Positions 42,232-51,557 of a DNA stretch of 64,000 nt are shown here, piece by piece (the stretch's first letter is position 1; the number at the start of each line of letters is the position of its first letter). The DNA is from Phragmitibacter flavus (GTDB lineage Bacteria; Verrucomicrobiota; Verrucomicrobiia; Verrucomicrobiales; Verrucomicrobiaceae), in assembly GCF_005780165.1 (NCBI RefSeq), contig NZ_VAUV01000011.1, positions 172,126-236,125 on the forward strand, read 5' to 3'. The notes beneath the pieces were generated by a model. The model was not told the DNA's origin and made no database searches. It worked only from the letters and a program-made list of their open reading frames with translations. The position numbers and the translations under genes were made by a program.

Positions 42232-43521
42232 TCAAAACTTCAAACCCACTCCCACCTTCACCAGATCGCGCTTCACATAGTCCGGCGCATTTTCTCCATA
42301 CTCATAACTCGCACTCACCGACATCGGCAGATACTTCCCCTTGTAAACCACCGACGCCTCGTGAAACACATGGTTGTCTCCCCCGTCGAAAAACGTCCGA
42401 CCAATCAACTTGTAGACAAAATCCACTTTGCCAGGCAGCTTCAGTGGCTCACGAAACGACAGGGCCACTTCGATCCCATACCGCACCGCCCCTTCCGTGA
42501 AGTTGCTCAACACGTCCGAGAACTCCTCTGATTCACCCAACTCCAGCCCCACATCGGGTTTGACCGAAAGATAAGTAGACGGCAGCTCTTGTTCGACCGC
42601 CTCCTGAAACCCTGGAGCCGTCAGCTCGCCTGCCGCATATCTTCTGCGCGCCTCACGAATGTTCGCGTTGGTCTTCATCACCTCCTCGTTGTAGATGAAC
42701 TTGCCATCCTCAATGTAAGTTCTGCCACCGATCCACAAGGTCCGGATTTTTTGGTCACTGCCGCCGCTGAACCACACCGGCAGTCCGATGGCCGGATTCC
42801 AATGCAGATCCAGCGTATAACGATCCAGGTCCCGCACCGCGTCCTCTTCATAAGTCACCCCCACCTTCACCAACTGGCTCGAATTCATCACCCTTCCAAT
42901 GGTCGCAGGAAACGCCACAAACTCCCCGAGCAATTTGAATTTCCGACTGTCAATCTGATCCTCGTCCCCATCGAACCGATCCCAAGATGCCCCTGCCACC
43001 ACGTGGAATCCAATGCCATCATTCGTGTTGGCCCTGAACAGCGGACCACCAATCCCCGGAAAATAAAACTCCGTGATCACCGCCGATTTGGTCATCCATG
43101 ATTCTGATCCCGAATCATTCTGCCATTCGAACGTCGCAGGTCTCGCATTTCCCGGTTCACTTTCCAGATCGCTCTGAAGTCGCAAAATCATCACGAACTT
43201 TTCCTCCGTATTCGGGGTGCTGCTGAGTGCGGGGCCGTCGCTACCTCCAAGTGCCGGAAACACCAATCCGAATGGTGAATAGAGCGTTTCAGGAAAGGGC
43301 GCAGACAGCTCCCTCGCCTTCACTTCATTTTTCTGGCTCAACGGGAGTTCCTTGTCTCCAAACAACACCAATCCACGGCCCTCAAGATAAGCCCCATCCC
43401 ACCAAGTCCCCATGTCACGAGTGGAAACTGCCGCCTCCTGTGACGTTCCAACATTCGCCACTGATAATATTAAACTCGCAATCAATAAGCTCCAATTACC
43501 GCAAACTTTAATCGCAAACAT
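42232..43521 (-). CDS. Putative outer-membrane beta-barrel protein
   Basis: 429 residues. A signal peptide (SLLIASLILSVANVGTSQ) precedes a protein rich in alternating beta strands: LVLFGDKELPLS, FVMILRLQSDLES, YTLDLHWNPAIGLP, KFIYNEE, GIEVALSFREP, VSASYEYGE. It ends KVGVGLKF, an aromatic-terminated final strand of the kind recognised by the barrel-assembly machinery. There is no plug, receptor or pore signature to name a substrate. It is the first gene of a run with two lipoprotein hydrolases, which suggests import or surface processing of an ester substrate. The 92 bases upstream are AT-rich and probably hold the promoter. Confidence 0.68.
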   Translation of the reverse strand: MFAIKVCGNWSLLIASLILSVANVGTSQEAAVSTRDMGTWWDGAYLEGRGLVLFGDKELPLSQKNEVKARELSAPFPETLYSPFGLVFPALGGSDGPALSSTPNTEEKFVMILRLQSDLESEPGNARPATFEWQNDSGSESWMTKSAVITEFYFPGIGGPLFRANTNDGIGFHVVAGASWDRFDGDEDQIDSRKFKLLGEFVAFPATIGRVMNSSQLVKVGVTYEEDAVRDLDRYTLDLHWNPAIGLPVWFSGGSDQKIRTLWIGGRTYIEDGKFIYNEEVMKTNANIREARRRYAAGELTAPGFQEAVEQELPSTYLSVKPDVGLELGESEEFSDVLSNFTEGAVRYGIEVALSFREPLKLPGKVDFVYKLIGRTFFDGGDNHVFHEASVVYKGKYLPMSVSASYEYGENAPDYVKRDLVKVGVGLKF

Positions 43522-43613
43522 TAATTAGAAATAAGAAATACCCTTAAAATAATCAATAGAAAAGTTACAGCCCCGTCACAAAAAAACTGAAAACCCATGA
43601 ACAAAACTTTACA

Positions 43614-44417
43614 TCACACTGGCAGCAACATTTTCATCGCCACCTCCAACCATGGTGTTGGTGCATGTCGATCTGCACAAATCACCCGTGCATGCGCCGC
43701 CTTTTCCCTCAACGCCAGCTCAATCCGGCTGCGTGCGATATCAGGATGATTGCAGTCCTCGCTCAAATGCCCCAACACCACCTGATACAGTCCCGAATGC
43801 GCAATGTGCTCCACCAGTTCCGCCGCCTGATCATTGGACAAATGACCATGCTTGCCACTGATGCGCTGCTTGGTCGGCCAGGGGCGACGCGTGTCCTCAT
43901 CCAGCAAAATCGCGTCATAATTCGCTTCCATGAACAGGGTATGCACACCGCCCAATCGATCACGGATCAGATTGGGCACATATCCCACGTCACTCAGCAC
44001 TCCCAGGCGAGACTCATGATCACAAATCAAAAATCCCACCGGGTCCACCGCATCGTGCGGCACCGGAAAACACTCAATGCGCAGGTCTTTGAATTCAAAC
44101 ACCGAGCCCGTCTGCATCAGCCGCCAAGTAGGACTGCTTTTCACAAAATGATCCCGTAACGCCGCCTGCGTGTAGCTGGTGCTGAAAAGCGGTGCCTTGC
44201 TCACCCGGCAGAACACCTCCAGCCCCTGGGTATGATCCCCATGCTCATGCGTCAGCAAGATGCCATCCAGATCATTCACCGTCAGCCCCACCATCTCCAG
44301 ACGCTGGCAAATCCGCCGAGAACTCAGGCCCGCATCGATCAAAAGACACGCATTCTCGCTGCGCAGCACGGCACAATTGCCCGAACTGCCACTGCCAAGA
44401 ACCGTCAATGAAATCAT
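43614..44417 (-). CDS. Metallo-beta-lactamase-fold hydrolase, WalJ/YycJ-like
   Basis: 267 residues. It starts MISLTVLGSGSSGNCAVLRSENACLLIDAGLSSRRI, characteristic of the YycJ/WalJ family. The two-metal motif HEHGDH is present in LLTHEHGDHTQG, with further metal ligands in PHDAV, SDVG and GHLS. Homologues are exonuclease-like enzymes linked to DNA repair and cell-wall regulation in Firmicutes; the biological role outside them is not settled. It is monocistronic, with the AT-rich porin upstream region following it. Confidence 0.88.
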   Translation of the reverse strand: MISLTVLGSGSSGNCAVLRSENACLLIDAGLSSRRICQRLEMVGLTVNDLDGILLTHEHGDHTQGLEVFCRVSKAPLFSTSYTQAALRDHFVKSSPTWRLMQTGSVFEFKDLRIECFPVPHDAVDPVGFLICDHESRLGVLSDVGYVPNLIRDRLGGVHTLFMEANYDAILLDEDTRRPWPTKQRISGKHGHLSNDQAAELVEHIAHSGLYQVVLGHLSEDCNHPDIARSRIELALREKAAHARVICADRHAPTPWLEVAMKMLLPV

Positions 44418-44532
44418 CCCCGACCATAGGTGAAATGAGGTGGGAGAAAAGCAAAAAGCGAAATTCCCCCGCCTCTCAACCTTTCAGCACTTCCACCTTT
44501 CACCTCTCCCTCATTCATGCTAGTCTCCCTCC

Positions 44533-47355
44533 ATGGCAGGCCTGCTGCGGCGACTCATGGTGATGGCACTGATCGCGGGAATTCTGGGCATCGGTTTCTA
44601 CGTGCGCAGTGAATCATTCTCGCGCAAGTGGTGCGCCTTGGTGGTGGAACAGTGCGAAAAACGCAACCTCTTCCTCGCCCTCGACAACCTCACCCTCGAC
44701 CCCATTGAAGGCGTTGTCGCCCATGGCCTCCGCGTCTACCACGATCAACAACGGCGTGTTCTGCTCGGTGAAGTCGACCGGCTCAATCTCGATCTCGATT
44801 ATGGCAAAATGATCCGCCATGAGCTCTTCCTCGAAGGCATCGATCTCCACAACGCTGATGTCCGCTTTCCCGTCGACTCCGAAGATCCCCAGTCCGAAAT
44901 CATCAGCATCAGCGACATGAACGCCGGCATGGTGCTCGTCGGCGACCGCATCGAAATGCGCACCGCAGAAGGCACCCTCTTTGGCCTGCGCATCCACATC
45001 ACCGGCTCCATTCTCAAACCCCGCCCCCCCAAAGTCGAGGAAACCGAGGAACAAAAAGAAGACCGCCGCCGCAAACGTCTCGAGGCCATCCGTTCCAGGC
45101 GCGACCTCATCGTCAAAATCGCCAAAGGCCTGCGCCACTTCGAATCCGCCCAAGCTCCGCGCTTGGAAATCGAAATCAACGGCGACCTCGAAGCCTTGGA
45201 AGAAATGACGGCCACCATGCGGCTCAGCGCCAACGGCATGCGCCATCGCGACTACGTTTGCGAAGAACTCTCCGCCACCGCCACCTACGCCAGCGAAACG
45301 CTCGACATCTCCCGCCTCCACGTTCGCGATCATCTCGGCGAAATGGAAGCCTCCGCCACCTGGCGGCTCGGAACCGAACACGTCGATCTGCACCTGCAAT
45401 CCAGCGCCGACCTCCCCGGTTTTGCATCCGCCCTCTTGCAAAACGACATGTTGCGCGAAGTGGTGTTTTACGAAACCCCTGATGTCGTCGCCGAAGGCCG
45501 GTTGCTGCTTGGCAGCGCCATCCCCCAGAACGCCTTCCTCCCTTTCGAAGGGGTCGCCTCCGTCCGCGCCGGCCGCCTCGCCACCCGGGGTGAACTCCTC
45601 GAAGGCCTCAGCATGAACGTCGGCCTGTCGACCGAAGGATGCTACATCCGCGACGGCATCCTCTCTCACAAAAGCGGCAGCACCACCTTCCAGGCCATGT
45701 GGCGTCACGGCGAAGGCGTCCGCTATCGTGCCGTGGTGCAGATGGACCCACGCGTGCTCATCCCGTTCGCACGAGATCACCAGTCGCGGGAAACGCTCCA
45801 GCGCTTTGAGCTCAATGAACAATCGCGCTTCTACCTCGAAATTGAAGGCGAAGGCGACGAGCTCAATCTGCAAACCTGCCGCAGCACCGGCCACTACGAC
45901 CTGCGAAATTTTGTCTACCGCGGCGTCGAAGTCGAACACCTCACCGGCGAACTCGAAGCCGCCGGACGCGTTCACACCTTCCGCAACCTGAAGCTTCAAC
46001 GCGAAGAAGGTGAAGCCAGCGCTGACCTCGTTCGCCACGACATGGATCAGAAGAAGGTCAGCTTCGAAGGCATCAAAGGCAGCGTTCACGTCGCCGAGGT
46101 CGTCAGTTGTTTCGCACCAAAAATCGCCACCATCATCGACCGCTACCGCATCGCCAAACCACCGCAAGTGACCATGGAAGGCGACATCTTCTATCGCAGC
46201 CCCGGCACCGACCTGACGGTGGAGTTTCGCTCTCCCGGCGGCTCCGGCGTCTATCCTTTTCAAGACAAGGGTTATGTCATCAACGACCCCGTCGGCGTCC
46301 TGAAATTCAACGACGGTTTGCTCAACTTCAACGTCACCGGCAATTACAACAACGGCCCCATGAGCTGCATCGGCAAGACCACCCTCAGAGTTGACGACAA
46401 AGCCTTCAACTTTGATTTCAAAGCCGCCTCCTTTCCCTACGAGGTGTTCGGCAAACCAGCACCCTTCAAAAACGTCAAAGCCACCGTCGCCAGTAAAGAT
46501 GGTCGTCTCGATTACAACGTCAACTCCTCCTTATTTGGCGGTATTTTCACCGCCAAAGGAGAGGCCAGCGACCGTAAAAAACCCATGACCTACAACGGTG
46601 AAGTTGCCATCAGCGCCATCCTGTTCAAAGAGTTCGCGCGTGTCTATTCCCCCACCAATGACACCGCTGGAGATTTCACCGGACACATGAAATTCTCCGG
46701 CACACTCGGCGACTGGAAATCGCTTCGAGGAGAAGGAGCCCTCACCATTCTTAACAGCAACCTCTACGCGGTTCCCATCCTTGGCCCCCTCACCCCCCTC
46801 ATCGCCGCCGTTCTTCCAAAACAGATGAAGAACTACAACGAAGCCAAGGAAGCCGACTGCACCTTCACCGTCGCCAACGGCTTCGCCACCACCGACAACA
46901 TCGAAGCCGTGACCGGCGTCTTCAAACTCGTCTCCAAAGGCTCCGTCGACTTTCTTGAAAATCGCATCCAGTTCGAAGCCCAGGCCCGCCTTCGCGGACT
47001 TCCCGGCATTGTCTTTTTCCCGGTCAGCGAAATCCTCGAGTATGTCGGCGAAGGCTCCGTCGGAGATCCGATGTGGCGTCCGCGCTACTTCAGCAACACC
47101 CAGGAAAAAGAAGAGTTCCGTCAGCCCAACGAGGCCCCCATGACCCTCGCCGATCAAACCGAGACGACCGCCAAAGAGGAAGAGCCGCAAATCAAGTCCG
47201 CCCAGCCCGCCAGCCGTCAACCCGCCACCACCATGCGGCGAACTTCCAAGCCCAAAGTCACCGAGAAAAAAGCACCTCAACCCGCCAGCTCGCGCCCCGG
47301 TTCGGGAAGCTCCCGATTTAATAAACCCGGCAGCCCCTTCCGCATAGGAAAATAA
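44533..47355 (+). CDS. AsmA-like envelope protein
   Basis: 940 residues. A single N-terminal helix (VMALIAGILGIGFYV) is followed by a long beta-rich region characteristic of AsmA/DUF3971-type proteins, which bridge inner and outer membranes and move phospholipids. Typical stretches are LDNLTLDPIEGVVAHGLRVY, LLGEVDRLNLDLDYG, LRVDDKAFNFDFKAASFP and FTGHMKFSGTLGDWKSLRGEGALTILNSNLYAVPILGPLTPLIAAVLP, the AsmA C-terminal block. A short charged insert (EQKEDRRRKRLEAIRSRR) lies near 175. The last 70 residues are Pro/Ser/Lys-rich and disordered. The gene is monocistronic, convergent with the serine hydrolase. Confidence 0.82.
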   Translation: MAGLLRRLMVMALIAGILGIGFYVRSESFSRKWCALVVEQCEKRNLFLALDNLTLDPIEGVVAHGLRVYHDQQRRVLLGEVDRLNLDLDYGKMIRHELFLEGIDLHNADVRFPVDSEDPQSEIISISDMNAGMVLVGDRIEMRTAEGTLFGLRIHITGSILKPRPPKVEETEEQKEDRRRKRLEAIRSRRDLIVKIAKGLRHFESAQAPRLEIEINGDLEALEEMTATMRLSANGMRHRDYVCEELSATATYASETLDISRLHVRDHLGEMEASATWRLGTEHVDLHLQSSADLPGFASALLQNDMLREVVFYETPDVVAEGRLLLGSAIPQNAFLPFEGVASVRAGRLATRGELLEGLSMNVGLSTEGCYIRDGILSHKSGSTTFQAMWRHGEGVRYRAVVQMDPRVLIPFARDHQSRETLQRFELNEQSRFYLEIEGEGDELNLQTCRSTGHYDLRNFVYRGVEVEHLTGELEAAGRVHTFRNLKLQREEGEASADLVRHDMDQKKVSFEGIKGSVHVAEVVSCFAPKIATIIDRYRIAKPPQVTMEGDIFYRSPGTDLTVEFRSPGGSGVYPFQDKGYVINDPVGVLKFNDGLLNFNVTGNYNNGPMSCIGKTTLRVDDKAFNFDFKAASFPYEVFGKPAPFKNVKATVASKDGRLDYNVNSSLFGGIFTAKGEASDRKKPMTYNGEVAISAILFKEFARVYSPTNDTAGDFTGHMKFSGTLGDWKSLRGEGALTILNSNLYAVPILGPLTPLIAAVLPKQMKNYNEAKEADCTFTVANGFATTDNIEAVTGVFKLVSKGSVDFLENRIQFEAQARLRGLPGIVFFPVSEILEYVGEGSVGDPMWRPRYFSNTQEKEEFRQPNEAPMTLADQTETTAKEEEPQIKSAQPASRQPATTMRRTSKPKVTEKKAPQPASSRPGSGSSRFNKPGSPFRIGK

Positions 47356-47365
47356 ACAGGCACGC

Positions 47366-48517
47366 TCAGTTCCCAAAAGCCTCCACCGCCGACTTTTGGA
47401 ACGTTGTCCGCATCTCGCTCCCGTCAGAATTCGGCAAACCCGCCCTCTGAATCAACAATACCATCGCCAGCCCGCGCACCGGATCGATCCACGACTGGGT
47501 GCCATACGCCCCGCCGTGTCCAAAGCTGCCCTTGCTCAGCATCGCAGTCACTCCCTGCGGCTCATTGACGATATGAAACCCCAACCCCATGTGCATCCCC
47601 GGGGTAAAACTCACCTTCATGTCGCCCAGTTGATTCGTTGTCATCAACTCCAACGTCTCCGTCTTCACATACATTTTCCCATCCAAAGCACCACCGTTGA
47701 GCAACATCTGATAAAGCTTTGCCAGGTCACCCGCCGTTGAAAACAATCCTCCCGCCGGTGCCGGCATGCGATCCCGATCCGTCGGTTTGCGATCATTCAA
47801 AAAGCGGATCGTCGTCGGCTTCAACTCCCCACTCTTCTCATCCCTCAAATAAGAAACCGCCAGCCGCGCCGCCTGTGCCTCATCCAACCAAAATGTCGTG
47901 TCCTTCATCTCCAGCGGCCCAAACAAGCGCTCCTGCATAAAGTCCTCAAACGCCATGCCGCTCGTGACCTCCACCAATCGACCCAGCGTATTGATGCCCG
48001 GATTGTTGTAGCTCCACTTGCTGCCCGGCTCAAACTGCAACGGCTTCGCTGCATACACCTTTACCGCCTCGGCAAGCGTTGGCTTCGGATCGATGTTGCC
48101 CACCAACCCGCTCGTGTGTGTCAACAAATCCTTCACCGTGATCGCCCGTCCACCAGCCTGACCTTTGAACTCCGGCAGGTATTTTTCCACCCGATCATCC
48201 AACGACAGCTTGCCTTCCTCCACCATCATCATCACCGCCAGCGCCGTCATGGGTTTCGTCATCGAAGCAATCCAAAACAACGCGTCCGGTTCCATCACTC
48301 TCCCCGTCGACAGATCCGCCTTGCCCATCGCGTCCATCGCCAACGCTCCATCTTTGCCCACCACCAGCGTCACCGCGCCCGAAATCGTGCCATCGTTCAC
48401 ATAAGGCTGCATCGCTTGGCGAATGACGTCATTCCCTTTCACAGGCACCTCACCAAACATCAAAACCGGCATCACAGCCGAGACCAGCAAAGGCAAAAAA
48501 ACAAAGCGCGAAATCAT
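47366..48517 (-). CDS. Class C beta-lactamase-like serine hydrolase
   Basis: 383 residues with a signal peptide (RFVFLPLLVSAVMPVLMFG). The catalytic SxxK is SMTK in FWIASMTKPMTALAVMMMVEEG. The YxN motif is YNN in SKWSYNNPGINTLG. The third-motif region is HGGAYG in SFGHGGAYGTQSW. Members of this group are esterases, D-aminopeptidases or cell-wall hydrolases rather than true beta-lactamases. It is 43 bases downstream of tsaD on the same strand, so the run ctpA-tsaD-hydrolase may be one transcript. The start at 48517 (MISRFVF) begins the signal peptide; 48538 is an alternative. Confidence 0.88.
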   Translation of the reverse strand: MISRFVFLPLLVSAVMPVLMFGEVPVKGNDVIRQAMQPYVNDGTISGAVTLVVGKDGALAMDAMGKADLSTGRVMEPDALFWIASMTKPMTALAVMMMVEEGKLSLDDRVEKYLPEFKGQAGGRAITVKDLLTHTSGLVGNIDPKPTLAEAVKVYAAKPLQFEPGSKWSYNNPGINTLGRLVEVTSGMAFEDFMQERLFGPLEMKDTTFWLDEAQAARLAVSYLRDEKSGELKPTTIRFLNDRKPTDRDRMPAPAGGLFSTAGDLAKLYQMLLNGGALDGKMYVKTETLELMTTNQLGDMKVSFTPGMHMGLGFHIVNEPQGVTAMLSKGSFGHGGAYGTQSWIDPVRGLAMVLLIQRAGLPNSDGSEMRTTFQKSAVEAFGN

Positions 48518-48560
48518 GCGCCATCTTGTCCGTCCCAACCGTTGGCTGTCAATCTTCCGT

Positions 48561-49595
48561 TCAAGAAACCAGTGGCAAATTTGGACTCACATCCGTCTCC
48601 AATGCCGACCGCAATCCCGCCCTCCAGCGATGCACCGCCGCGAATCCAATCATCGCCGCATTGTCCGTGCTGTAACGTGGTTGCGTCAGCTTGATCTCCA
48701 CACTTTGCTGCCCACCGCGCTCCACCAATCGCTCGCGCAACCTCCGATTGCAACTCACCCCGCCACTCACGCTGATCAACAAAACCCCACACAACTTCGC
48801 CGCCCGCAGCGCCTTCTCCACCAACACCTCGATCACCGCCTCCTGGAACGAGGCACACACATCCTTCAAGGTCTGCGCATCCTTTAAATCAATCTTCGGC
48901 AAATGATAAAGCACCGCTGTTTTTAAACCGCTAAAACTAAACTCCAGGTTCCCCGCCTCCATCATGCTGCGCGGAAATTCAAATGCCTTCTTATCCCCCC
49001 CAACCGCCAGCTTGTCGATCTCTGGTCCCCCAGGATACGGCAAACCCAGCATCTTGCCCACCTTGTCAAAAGCCTCCCCGGCCGCATCATCTCGCGTGCG
49101 CCCCAACAGCTGATAATCGCCCACCGCTTTTACGTGCAGCAACATCGTGTGCCCCCCGCTCACGATCAACGCCACATGAGGCGGAATCGCCATGCCCAAG
49201 TCTTCATCACTCCCGCCATAGCCCATGAACGGCGACAACAGATGCCCCTCAAGATGATTGATCGCCAAGTAGGGCTTGTCCTCTGCCAACGCCAGCGCCT
49301 TCGCCATCGTGCTGCCGATCAACAACGAACTCACCAAGCCTGGACCACTCGTCGCCGCAAACGCCGACACCTCCCCCAGCTTGACCCCTGCCGATTCCAG
49401 CGCCTGTTCGCACAATTCACGCATGTGCATGATGTGATTCCGCGATGCCAGCTCCGGCACCACTCCGCCATAAACCCGGTGCGCCTCAATTTGCGTCACC
49501 ACCTCACTGCTCAACACCCGCCCGTTCAGATCCACGACCGAAGCCGCCGTTTCATCACAAGACGTCTCCAACGCCAATAAACATTCCTTCATCAT
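48561..49595 (-). CDS. tsaD: tRNA N6-threonylcarbamoyladenosine transferase
   Basis: 344 residues. TsaD transfers the threonylcarbamoyl group to A37 of ANN-reading tRNAs, with TsaB, TsaC and TsaE. The ASKHA fold is plain: LALETSCDETAASVV, the metal-binding HIMHM (ASRNHIMHMRE), ATSGPGLVSSLLIGSTMAKALA, VSGGHTMLLHV, GEAFDKVGKMLGLPYPGGPEID and STDNAAMIG. It begins 17 bases after the ctpA stop. The ATG at 49595 is preferred over a TTG at 49616; the next ATG at 49592 is equally plausible. Confidence 0.97.
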   Translation of the reverse strand: MMKECLLALETSCDETAASVVDLNGRVLSSEVVTQIEAHRVYGGVVPELASRNHIMHMRELCEQALESAGVKLGEVSAFAATSGPGLVSSLLIGSTMAKALALAEDKPYLAINHLEGHLLSPFMGYGGSDEDLGMAIPPHVALIVSGGHTMLLHVKAVGDYQLLGRTRDDAAGEAFDKVGKMLGLPYPGGPEIDKLAVGGDKKAFEFPRSMMEAGNLEFSFSGLKTAVLYHLPKIDLKDAQTLKDVCASFQEAVIEVLVEKALRAAKLCGVLLISVSGGVSCNRRLRERLVERGGQQSVEIKLTQPRYSTDNAAMIGFAAVHRWRAGLRSALETDVSPNLPLVS

Positions 49596-49612
49596 TTCTA
49601 TCTCGCCCCACC

Positions 49613-50959
49613 TCAAGGTTGTTTTTTCGACTCTTCAACCGGCGCTTTGACCTCTTCTTTTGGCGGATTTTTGAACTGATCGTAAATCATCAACCCCTTC
49701 AACACATCGGCTGCACGCTCCAGTTGTTGATCCCCCAACTTCGCCAAGTCCAATGCCCGCGCCTCCCCCTCCGAACTGTCCGTCCTCCAACGCATCACCT
49801 TCACCTCCTCATCATGCGTCAGCGAACACACGATGTTCGGAACCACGCCGTTCTCATGAATCGTGCGATGACTCGGCGTGTAATACTTCGCCGTGGTCAC
49901 CCGCATCGCCGCCCCATTCGGCATCGGCAACACCGTCTGCACCGAACCTTTTCCAAAACTCGTCGTGCCCACAATGATCGCCCGTTTCAAATCTTGCAAA
50001 GCCCCGGCCACCAGTTCCGAGCCACTCGCGCTGCCATGATTGATCAACACCGACACCGGATATTGACGCGCCTTTTTCCCTTCCCGTGATGGTGTCCGAT
50101 ACGGCGGCGGATTCTGCGAAGCCACCCGACCCTCCGTCGTCACCACCACCGTGTTGTCCGGCAAAAACTCTCCGCAAACCGCCACCGCCGAATCGATCAA
50201 CCCGCCCGGATTGTTGCGCAGATCCAGCACAAAAGCCTGCATCCCCTGTTTCTCCAACTCATCCAGCGCCTTCGACAAATCAATCGCCGTGTTTTGTGTA
50301 AACTCGGTGATCCGCGCATACCCAATCTTCCACGTCCCGGCCATCCGCTCATGCAACAACATCGCATCCTGCACCGTGCTGTGCTGCATCGCCACCCGCA
50401 CCAGATTGAAGTCCAAAAACTGCTTCGTGCCGGGACGCCTAACCGTCAGCCGCACCGCCTCGCCCGACTTCCCCTTCAAATGCTGCACCGCCTCCATCGT
50501 GCTCATGCTTTCCACCAACACATCACCAATACGGATAATCTCATCATTGGGCATCACCCCCGCCTTCGCCGCCGGACCATCCTCCTGCACTGTCACCACC
50601 GTCAGCGACCGGTCCCTCAACGCAATCGTGATCCCCACCCCCTCGCTCGTGTCCCGCTGCTCGCGCTGCATGTCCTCAAACAAACTCCGCCCCATGTATT
50701 GGCAATGCGGATCAAGCTTGCTCAACATCCCCTCCAAAGCCCCCTCCACCAATTGCTCATACGTCACCTTGCCCGGGTCCACATAATTTTGACGCACAAT
50801 CTCCATCGCCTGCGTCAACAACTCCAATTGCTTGAACGCCGAATCCTCCTGCGGTTTCGCCCCCTCCGTCTGATCCTGATCCTGACCATCAACCATCGCC
50901 GTCAGCGACATGACAACAAGGGCAACGACAACACGTGAATGAAGGGTATAAAAGCGCAT
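49613..50959 (-). CDS. ctpA: C-terminal processing peptidase (S41)
   Basis: 448 residues with a signal peptide (RVVVALVVMSLTAMVDG). The helical N-terminus (LLTQAMEIVRQNYVDPGKVTYEQL) is followed by a PDZ domain (about 105-178: GVGITIALRD, GPAAKAGVMPNDEIIRIGD) and the protease core. The catalytic Ser312 is in HGSASGSE, Lys337 is in SFGKG, and the substrate-gating NPGG is present. It cleaves C-terminal tails of periplasmic proteins. This intact member is a useful contrast to the degenerate S41 gene at 3849-4997, which lacks Ser, Lys and PDZ. It heads the run with tsaD. Confidence 0.95.
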   Translation of the reverse strand: MRFYTLHSRVVVALVVMSLTAMVDGQDQDQTEGAKPQEDSAFKQLELLTQAMEIVRQNYVDPGKVTYEQLVEGALEGMLSKLDPHCQYMGRSLFEDMQREQRDTSEGVGITIALRDRSLTVVTVQEDGPAAKAGVMPNDEIIRIGDVLVESMSTMEAVQHLKGKSGEAVRLTVRRPGTKQFLDFNLVRVAMQHSTVQDAMLLHERMAGTWKIGYARITEFTQNTAIDLSKALDELEKQGMQAFVLDLRNNPGGLIDSAVAVCGEFLPDNTVVVTTEGRVASQNPPPYRTPSREGKKARQYPVSVLINHGSASGSELVAGALQDLKRAIIVGTTSFGKGSVQTVLPMPNGAAMRVTTAKYYTPSHRTIHENGVVPNIVCSLTHDEEVKVMRWRTDSSEGEARALDLAKLGDQQLERAADVLKGLMIYDQFKNPPKEEVKAPVEESKKQP

Positions 50960-51089
50960 GCGAACAATCCGGTCCGCCTGATGCTATCACAAAGGCGACG
51001 CGCAGAAAGCAGAAAGGCAAAACTCCTCGTTCCCAGTAGAGGATTGGATTTGGCATTGCCATCGCCCAATTTTTCATTTGTATTGCCCT

Positions 51090-51548
51090 ATGGCCGACAT
51101 TCCTCCACCGCTTACCGCGATCGGACCCTCTGAATCCGAGAAGAACACCAAAAAAATTCTTCTTGGCTGTGGTGGTTGTGCGTCCCTCGCCCTCCTAGGC
51201 ATCGGAATCTTCGTTTTCGGCATCATCATGATCGTGTCCACGGCCATGAAATCCACCGATGCCTACAAACAAGCCTACCAGATCGCTGTCTCCTCCCCGG
51301 ATATCCAAAGGGCCCTCGGCACCCCCATCAAAGACGGATTTCTACCCACCGGTTCCATCAAAACCAACAACGGCGTCGGAAATGCCGACTTCAACATCAA
51401 AATCTCAGGTCCCAACGGCGAGGGAACCGTCCAGGTCAGCGCCCACAAACCCGCCGGAGGCCAATGGACCTACCAGGTGCTCGAATGTTCCCTTCCTGAA
51501 AGCGGTCGCATCATCAACCTGATCCCCGCGCAGGCACCGAGCGAGTGA
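51090..51548 (+). CDS. Coa1/Tim21-type membrane protein
   Basis: 152 residues. A cytosolic N-terminus with PPP and a Lys-rich patch is followed by a helix (LLGCGGCASLALLGIGIFVFGIIMIV) and a C-terminal domain: AYQIAVSSPDIQRALGTPIKDGFLPTGSIKTNNGVGNADFNIKISGPNGEGTVQVSA. The SPDIQRALGTPIKDG/GNADFNIKISGPNGEG pattern matches the cytochrome oxidase assembly protein 1 (Coa1) family. Mitochondrial members help assemble cytochrome oxidase; bacterial ones are uncharacterised. It is monocistronic and convergent with aroE, which ends ten bases away. Confidence 0.75.
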   Translation: MADIPPPLTAIGPSESEKNTKKILLGCGGCASLALLGIGIFVFGIIMIVSTAMKSTDAYKQAYQIAVSSPDIQRALGTPIKDGFLPTGSIKTNNGVGNADFNIKISGPNGEGTVQVSAHKPAGGQWTYQVLECSLPESGRIINLIPAQAPSE

Positions 51549-51557
51549 TCTAAGCAA

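Noticed and set aside
44614..46263. 549-codon open frame opposite the AsmA-like gene
   Set aside because: Antisense to a well-supported coding sequence; the translation is Phe/Glu/Gly/Val-rich with no domain pattern.
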